64,000 nucleotides of DNA from an uncultured Blautia sp. (GTDB lineage Bacteria > Bacillota > Clostridia > Lachnospirales > Lachnospiraceae), in NCBI GenBank assembly GCA_900540785.1, contig UQHF01000022.1, positions 1 to 64,000 of the forward strand, written 5' to 3'. Of this stretch, positions 59,124 to 64,000 are shown one piece after another; the stretch's first letter is position 1; the number at the start of each line of letters is the position of its first letter. Both the position numbers and the translations under genes were made by a program. The notes under the pieces are model-generated. The model saw only the letters and a program-made list of their open reading frames with translations, did no database searches and was not told where the DNA came from.

Positions 59124-60104
59124 TTACCATATTGCAGCTACAATTTCATTACCATTTTCATCAACTGTAGTAGAAACAGTAAAGGTATCGTAGTGATGGT
59201 ATCCTGTTTTTCCTGTTCCGGGATCTTCCTCGTAATCGCTGCTTGCAGGGCTGCCCATTGCGCCAATCAGAGCATCAAGCGACTGTCCGATATATTTAGA
59301 TGCCTCCTCTGCTCCCGGATCCGGCGCAGGCTCTTCCGGTTCTTCCGGATCTGGTGCCACGGTCGGTTCCGGTGTATCTGTAGGCTCCTCCGGTGTATCC
59401 GTCACTTCCGGAGCTTCGGTCGGTTCCGGTGTTGGAGTTGTCTCTTCTTCTGTCTCTTCGTCTTCCTCCGAATCTTCCTCATCTATTCCGAGACGTTCCT
59501 TTACATCTTTTAAAGTAGAGACTGGCTTTGTTCCTGTTGTTGTGAGGTATTTTGCATAAGGAATGCCGTCCTCCCCGCTTCCGTCCATGCAGAGCGTGAT
59601 CTGTTTGATAGAAGAAAGAGGAAGGTCTCGGAAAAAGCATTCATTCTTTTCTTCATCAGTAAAGGAGATCCGAATATCAAAAGAAGTAACGGTATCTCCG
59701 TCCTCGTCCTTCTGATTTTTTTCATAATAATAAAGAGCTTTGTCTCCGTTTTTCAGAGTGAATTTTCCCTGTACAAGCTCATTGCCCCAGGAATCCTCTT
59801 CGTCCTCATCATACGCTTCCTCTTCCGGCACATTTGGTCGGATATATATAGAAGAAATCTCATCACTCATATTGTTGATCAGAACAAGACTTCCAGACGT
59901 CGCTGTCTTTGTTCCTATTACATTTTTTATCTTTGCATTTTCATCTTCTGTTTTCTGCATATCTACAAGACCACTGTCTGCTTTTTGAGTTGGAGTTGCG
60001 GTTACTTCCGCTTTCTGTACCGGTTTCTCCTTTTCCTTTCCGCAGCCTGCAGCCAGAACAGCCGCAGCCAGAAGCCCCACAAGTATCAAATATCTTTTTT
60101 TCAT
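59124..60104 (-). CDS. Lipoprotein with acidic Pro/Thr-rich linker, unknown
   Basis: 326 residues. Signal peptide with lipobox AAGC (Cys21). The first domain is beta-rich (ATSGSLVLINNMSDEISSIY), followed by a low-complexity linker of Thr, Pro and Glu (about 210-270). The small C-terminal domain starts YIGQSLDALIGAMGSPASSD, seen as a repeat in other Firmicute lipoproteins. It is exposed on the outer face of the membrane. Function unknown. Confidence 0.75.
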   Translation of the reverse strand: MKKRYLILVGLLAAAVLAAGCGKEKEKPVQKAEVTATPTQKADSGLVDMQKTEDENAKIKNVIGTKTATSGSLVLINNMSDEISSIYIRPNVPEEEAYDEDEEDSWGNELVQGKFTLKNGDKALYYYEKNQKDEDGDTVTSFDIRISFTDEEKNECFFRDLPLSSIKQITLCMDGSGEDGIPYAKYLTTTGTKPVSTLKDVKERLGIDEEDSEEDEETEEETTPTPEPTEAPEVTDTPEEPTDTPEPTVAPDPEEPEEPAPDPGAEEASKYIGQSLDALIGAMGSPASSDYEEDPGTGKTGYHHYDTFTVSTTVDENGNEIVAAIW

Positions 60105-60238
60105 TTATAACGCCTCCTATAAAATGGCATCTTCATTTCTCTTTTATCCTGTTCATTATTACAGAGTATACCATTCTTGTCAACCAAAGGCAGATGAATT
60201 TCATAGATTTTTTAGAGTTTGCCTACTTATTTTCCAGC

Positions 60239-60979
60239 TTAAAGTTTCGTATTTCTGTATTCATTTGCAGAAATTCCCTCCATTTTTTTGAACACTCTTG
60301 AAAAATGTGCCACATCCGTAAATCCCACCAGTTCGGAAATATCCACAATGCGATATGACATTTCCTGCATCAGTTCTTTTGCGTGTTCCACACGGATCTG
60401 ATTTAAAATTTCAGAAAAACTTTTCCCTTCCTGTCTATTTAAAAGTTTGCTTAAATGCCACTGACTCACATATGTTTTTTCTGCAACTTTGCTGAGAGTC
60501 AGTTTTTCGCTGTAATGTTCCTCCATATATTGAAGGGCATTTTTCACAATAAAACAGCCCGCAGCATTTTCTTCATGCTCCGCATCACCCGGATAAATAT
60601 GACGTTCTTTTAAATTATCCGACATTACATGAAGCGCTTCTTCAAGCTCTGTAAGCTTTGAAGGCTTCAGGAGAAACCGCGTCACCCCAAGCCGAAGCGC
60701 CTCCTGACAGTAATCAAAATCCCGGTAGCCCGTCAGAATACTGATCTGCATATCCGGAAATTCTGATTTTAAGGCTGCGATCATCTTCAGTCCGTCAAGT
60801 CCCGGCATGGAAATATCCGAAAAAATAATATCCGGTTTTTCCCTTTCTATAACTTCCATCCCTTCTTTTCCGCTGTACGCACAGGCACTTACACAACACT
60901 GGTATTTTCCCCAGGGAATCAATCTTGAAATCCCCTCCACAATAATCGGTTCATCATCTATAATCACTACTTTGTACAT
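60239..60979 (-). CDS. Response regulator with AraC-type output (YesN-like)
   Basis: 246 residues. Receiver domain with acidic pocket VIIDDEP, the phospho-acceptor Asp in IIFSDISMPG, and Lys in FLLKPSK. The C-terminal AraC domain (about 145-246) has two HTHs, the second ISELVGFTDVAHFSRVFKKM. It begins at the ATG at 60979. It lies beside a sugar ABC transporter, which such regulators commonly control. The sensor kinase is not in the window. Confidence 0.92.
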   Translation of the reverse strand: MYKVVIIDDEPIIVEGISRLIPWGKYQCCVSACAYSGKEGMEVIEREKPDIIFSDISMPGLDGLKMIAALKSEFPDMQISILTGYRDFDYCQEALRLGVTRFLLKPSKLTELEEALHVMSDNLKERHIYPGDAEHEENAAGCFIVKNALQYMEEHYSEKLTLSKVAEKTYVSQWHLSKLLNRQEGKSFSEILNQIRVEHAKELMQEMSYRIVDISELVGFTDVAHFSRVFKKMEGISANEYRNTKL

Positions 60980-61034
60980 ATCCCTTCCCCCTGTTTTTAT
61001 TTTACACGAATTTCCCAAAAAAAGAAAGCGAAAA

Positions 61035-61070
61035 CAGACATCTTCTGCACAATCTGCCTAAGATGTCTGC
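61035..61070 (-). terminator. Terminator of the ABC transporter operon
   Basis: GCAGACATCTT/AAGATGTCTG stem just after the last permease gene, with T-rich sequence following on the minus strand. Confidence 0.8.
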
Positions 61071-61077
61071 ATATCTG

Positions 61078-61938
61078 TTACCCTTTCACTGCTCCTGCAG
61101 TCATTCCCTTTATAATATATTTCTGCAGGCACACATATACGATCAGAAGCGGCACGACTACAAGTGTCACAACGGCTGCCATGAGACCGTAATTCGTTCC
61201 TTCTTTTGAGGAAATCTCAAGAAGTAGTCTTGTAATCGCCCATTCCTCCTTATTTCGAAGGAAAAACTGCTGAGTAAATAAATCATTATAGCTCCACAGG
61301 AAACTGAAGATTCCCACTGTTGCAAAGGAAGGCTTCGTAAGCGGCATTACAACCTTGAAAAAAATCTGGTACGCATTGCAGCCTTCCATAAAAGCCGCCT
61401 CTTCAAGCTCGATGGGCAGCCCCTTCATATATCCGGTAAGCACTACAATAGCAAATGCCATATTGCCCGCTGTCTGTGGAAGAATGACCGACAGAAGAGA
61501 AAGTCCTACGCTGCCCGAACCGGCAAGGCCCCAGCCGTATTCCATTCGGAACACCGGAATGATCGTAGAGAATACCGGAAACATCATAGCAGCGATCACA
61601 AGGCTGTACATAGTATGATTTAAGCGGAAACGGTATCTTACAAGAGCAAATGACGCCATTCCTGCCAGCAAAATCACAAGCACCGCAACTGCTCCTGAAA
61701 TGATAATGCTGTTTTTATACGCGCTTAAAATATCTACTTTTTCAAACGCGTCCTGATAATTAGACATGGTAAAAAGTTCTCCTACCGGAAGACTGAACGC
61801 ATCTGACATAATATGTTTTTTATCCTTAAAGGAATTCATGATCACCCACAAAATCGGATATATCGTAGTGAGCGCCCACACGATCAGCGCCGCATAAATC
61901 AATCCTGTCTGAAGGGAAATCTTTTTCTTCTTATTCAT
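61078..61938 (-). CDS. Carbohydrate ABC transporter permease, MalG type
   Basis: 286 residues, six predicted helices. The EAA loop is LEEAAFMEGCNAYQIFFKVVMPLTKP, which docks the ATPase. TTIYPILWVIMNSFKDKK at the N terminus is typical. No ATPase gene is present, so a shared MsmX-type ATPase elsewhere is probable. Confidence 0.92.
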   Translation of the reverse strand: MNKKKKISLQTGLIYAALIVWALTTIYPILWVIMNSFKDKKHIMSDAFSLPVGELFTMSNYQDAFEKVDILSAYKNSIIISGAVAVLVILLAGMASFALVRYRFRLNHTMYSLVIAAMMFPVFSTIIPVFRMEYGWGLAGSGSVGLSLLSVILPQTAGNMAFAIVVLTGYMKGLPIELEEAAFMEGCNAYQIFFKVVMPLTKPSFATVGIFSFLWSYNDLFTQQFFLRNKEEWAITRLLLEISSKEGTNYGLMAAVVTLVVVPLLIVYVCLQKYIIKGMTAGAVKG

Positions 61939-61954
61939 TTTTCTTCCCTCCTTT

Positions 61955-62815
61955 TTAATAATCCCGCTCTTTAAAAATACGGTTTACCACTTTTGACAGG
62001 AGCACTCCCAGTACCACGATCACAAGGGCGATGGCAGAGCTGTAGTCAATATCCGGCGACTGCATGGTTTTATAGTACATGTACGTTCCTGTAAGCCATG
62101 TTTTTCCAAGAGGCGCTCCATTCGGAAACATAACCCAGGGAAGGTCGAATACTTTTAAAGCTCCCGTCACAGCAAGGACAGCACAGGTACAGAGTACATT
62201 ATGAAGCATAGGCCAGGAAATATAGCGGACTCTCTGCCACCTGGTCGCTCCGTCAATTGCAGCGGACTCATAAAGTTCCTGGGGAATATTATTTAATCCT
62301 GTAACAAGGATGATAAAATAAAAGCCCACATACTGCCAGGTAACCGGTGTCATCATAACCGTCAGAGGATACAATTCCTTCCAATTTACCTTACTTCCCA
62401 CAAGCTGGCTTAACATTCCTCCATCATACTGGAAAATCAGATTAAAAAGAACACCAAGGGCTGTTGCCGAAATTACAATCGGGAAAAAATATACGATTCT
62501 AAAAAAAGATGCTCCTCTTTTTATATTATCCACAAGCATGGCAAGAACAACTGCAATGCCCACCTGTCCCGCCAGCGTGACAACAATCATGATCACTGTA
62601 TTTTTCAAAGCAATCCTTACATTTTCATCTGTAAGGATTTTTATGTAGTTTTTATATATCGGGTCATTAAACCCTTTTGCTGCCCCTCCCAGATTTCGGA
62701 TTTTCATAAAGCTGTTTATAATATTCTGAAAAAAGGGGTAATAAAGAAATACTGTCATAAACAGAAATGCCGGGATCAGAAACAGAAATACCGGTTTTTT
62801 ATTTTTATAAATCAT
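61955..62815 (-). CDS. Carbohydrate ABC transporter permease, MalF type
   Basis: 286 residues, six helices. The EAA motif is ELYESAAIDGATRWQRVRYISWPML. The N terminus FLFLIPAFLFMTVFLYYPFF is typical of the partner permease. The MalG-type gene follows after 16 bases. Confidence 0.92.
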   Translation of the reverse strand: MIYKNKKPVFLFLIPAFLFMTVFLYYPFFQNIINSFMKIRNLGGAAKGFNDPIYKNYIKILTDENVRIALKNTVIMIVVTLAGQVGIAVVLAMLVDNIKRGASFFRIVYFFPIVISATALGVLFNLIFQYDGGMLSQLVGSKVNWKELYPLTVMMTPVTWQYVGFYFIILVTGLNNIPQELYESAAIDGATRWQRVRYISWPMLHNVLCTCAVLAVTGALKVFDLPWVMFPNGAPLGKTWLTGTYMYYKTMQSPDIDYSSAIALVIVVLGVLLSKVVNRIFKERDY

Positions 62816-62839
62816 AATAACGACCTCCCCTTACCGAAA

Positions 62840-62864
62840 CAGCCGGAGGCACACCCTCCGGCTG
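62840..62864 (-). other. Intergenic hairpin between binding protein and permease genes
   Basis: Perfect stem CAGCCGGAGG/CCTCCGGCTG, 5-base loop. A hairpin at this place commonly stabilises the 5' message so the binding protein is made in excess over the permeases. Confidence 0.7.
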
Positions 62865-62884
62865 CGTATAGACATACATTCTTT

Positions 62885-64000
62885 TTATTCTGCGTTTTCT
62901 GCTACAATATCAAGAACTTCCTGTACTGCGTCAGGGATTTCTGTCTGTCCTTCCACAATCTGAGGCATATTGTCAAAAATCGGGGAACGCTCATCCTGTG
63001 TGAGAAGGTCCTGAGCCGCTCCTGTCACGGCAGTTGCTCCTTTTAACATAACAAGAGCGTCTTTTTCAAGATTTGTAAGGCTGCTTTCATCTACGGTTAC
63101 GCCGTTTTTCAGAGCTGTAGTTGCTGTTCCTGCAAATTTTGAAACACTTTCATCGCTGATAAATGTTTCTACAAGGCTGACTGCCGCATCACGCTTTTCT
63201 TCATCATCCCAGCATTTTCTGGAAATGTACCAGCCGGAAGAAAGACCTGCGACTATATCGGTGCTCTTTCTGTCTCCATTTCCGGGAATATAAGTAACTG
63301 TAAAGTTATCCACATCATCTGTTCCTTCTTTTATACCACCCATTTTCCAGGAACCGTCTACATAAAATGCGGATTTGCCTTCCAGAAAACTCTGGAATAC
63401 TTCGTCTGCTGTCGCTGTATTGGTATTTTCGGAAAGGAAACCTTTCTCATAAAGCTCTTTCATATCTCCAAGTCCTGCCTGCCATGCCTGTCCTGCCGCA
63501 TCGTCAAGAGATTCCGGAACTGTCAGATGGGTTTTTGCGCTGTCGTGGTTAAAAATAGAAAATTCAAACCAGTAATGAGGCTCTTTTGCGAGAGAAACTG
63601 CAATCGGTGTAAATCCTGCATCTTTAATTTTCTGACAGGATTCCAGGAACTGCTCCCAGGTTGTTTCTGCTCCCGGAACTTCTACGCCGGCTTCTTCCAG
63701 AACTGCCTTATTACAGTAAAGCCCTTCCCAGTATCCGTAAAACGGAACTGCATACTGCACGCCGTCTGCCGGTGATGCCGGAATCATATCGTCCTTCATG
63801 TTAGAAGCATATTCCGGATATTCCTCGCGGATTTCCTCAATGGGAACTACCTTTCCCGCTTCCACAAAAGGATTGGAATCATTTCCGTTAAAATAAAACA
63901 TCACATCCGGCTCTGCCCCCGTCTCAAAGTCCGAAATCACTCTCGCCTTAAATGTTTCATCTGCAGTACCGGAAGAATCTTCAACTTTGTTTCCTGTCTC
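62885..64000 (-). CDS. Extracellular sugar-binding protein of the ABC transporter (5' end outside window)
   Basis: At least 371 codons; the frame is open to the window edge, so the signal peptide is not seen. SBP_bac_1 features include FETGAEPDVMFYFNGND, PFYGYWEGLYCNKAVLEEAGV and SFLEGKSAFYVDGSWKMGG. It delivers a sugar to the two permeases encoded downstream. The ligand is unknown. Confidence 0.9.
   Translation of the reverse strand, partial: ETGNKVEDSSGTADETFKARVISDFETGAEPDVMFYFNGNDSNPFVEAGKVVPIEEIREEYPEYASNMKDDMIPASPADGVQYAVPFYGYWEGLYCNKAVLEEAGVEVPGAETTWEQFLESCQKIKDAGFTPIAVSLAKEPHYWFEFSIFNHDSAKTHLTVPESLDDAAGQAWQAGLGDMKELYEKGFLSENTNTATADEVFQSFLEGKSAFYVDGSWKMGGIKEGTDDVDNFTVTYIPGNGDRKSTDIVAGLSSGWYISRKCWDDEEKRDAAVSLVETFISDESVSKFAGTATTALKNGVTVDESSLTNLEKDALVMLKGATAVTGAAQDLLTQDERSPIFDNMPQIVEGQTEIPDAVQEVLDIVAENAE

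Noticed and set aside
1..64000. CRISPR arrays, rRNA or tRNA genes
   Set aside because: I found no regularly spaced repeats and no tRNA or rRNA signatures while reading, though a tRNA could be missed by eye.

Overview
The window looks like chromosome of an anaerobic, spore-forming gut Firmicute of the Lachnospiraceae type (inference). The basis is the gene families (DUF5688, AAA_14/DUF4143, a SleC-like cortex-lytic protein, a corrinoid O-demethylase operon with an ASKHA activator), AGGAGG ribosome sites, a leucine T-box, the conserved pyrH-frr-uppS-cdsA-dxr-rseP order and moderate G+C.

Layout. (1) About 1-5.66 kb: right part of an integrative mobilizable element, with a mef-type macrolide efflux gene cut by the window edge, an intact MYLIFM attenuator peptide, a truncated msr(D), a MobL relaxase beside nested inverted repeats, an Xis-like protein, an XRE regulator and a tyrosine integrase. 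(2) 5.7-22.8 kb: mostly ordinary chromosome: NUDIX hydrolase, leuS with T-box, Ca/Na antiporter, a membrane protein, an unusual EF-G-like GTPase, tyrA-aroA, a D-lactate-type dehydrogenase, a barnase-like lipoprotein, a flavodoxin-fold reductase, endonuclease IV, an NSS transporter and a CapA-like protein. (3) 22.9-37.4 kb: a SleC-like gene split in two by a 13.24-kb element that carries a large serine recombinase and is flanked by a 10-bp direct repeat. Removing the element with one repeat copy rejoins the halves in frame into a 422-residue protein. (4) 37.5-47.2 kb: two Old Yellow Enzyme-type reductases, a YdiB-like quinate/shikimate dehydrogenase, type I dehydroquinase, a YdiN-like MFS carrier, a sugar-isomerase-fold protein, a LysR regulator and a chorismate mutase-shikimate kinase fusion. 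(5) 47.3-53.1 kb: TetR-controlled corrinoid methyltransferase operon of the O-demethylase type. (6) 53.2-59.1 kb: DUF2726 protein and the pyrH to rseP housekeeping block. (7) 59.1-64 kb: lipoprotein, AraC-type response regulator, and a sugar ABC transporter whose binding protein runs off the window.

How the parts fit. The most striking structure is region 3. Its architecture matches intervening elements that interrupt sporulation genes (skin in sigK, SPbeta in spsM) and are excised during development. Here the interrupted gene would encode a spore-cortex-lytic-type protein. The recombinase reads into the attachment core, its stop codon is created by the integrated junction, and a strong terminator lies just before it. 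Regions 4 and 5 together suggest use of plant-derived quinate/shikimate and methoxylated aromatics such as the two halves of feruloylquinate. This is an inference from gene content.
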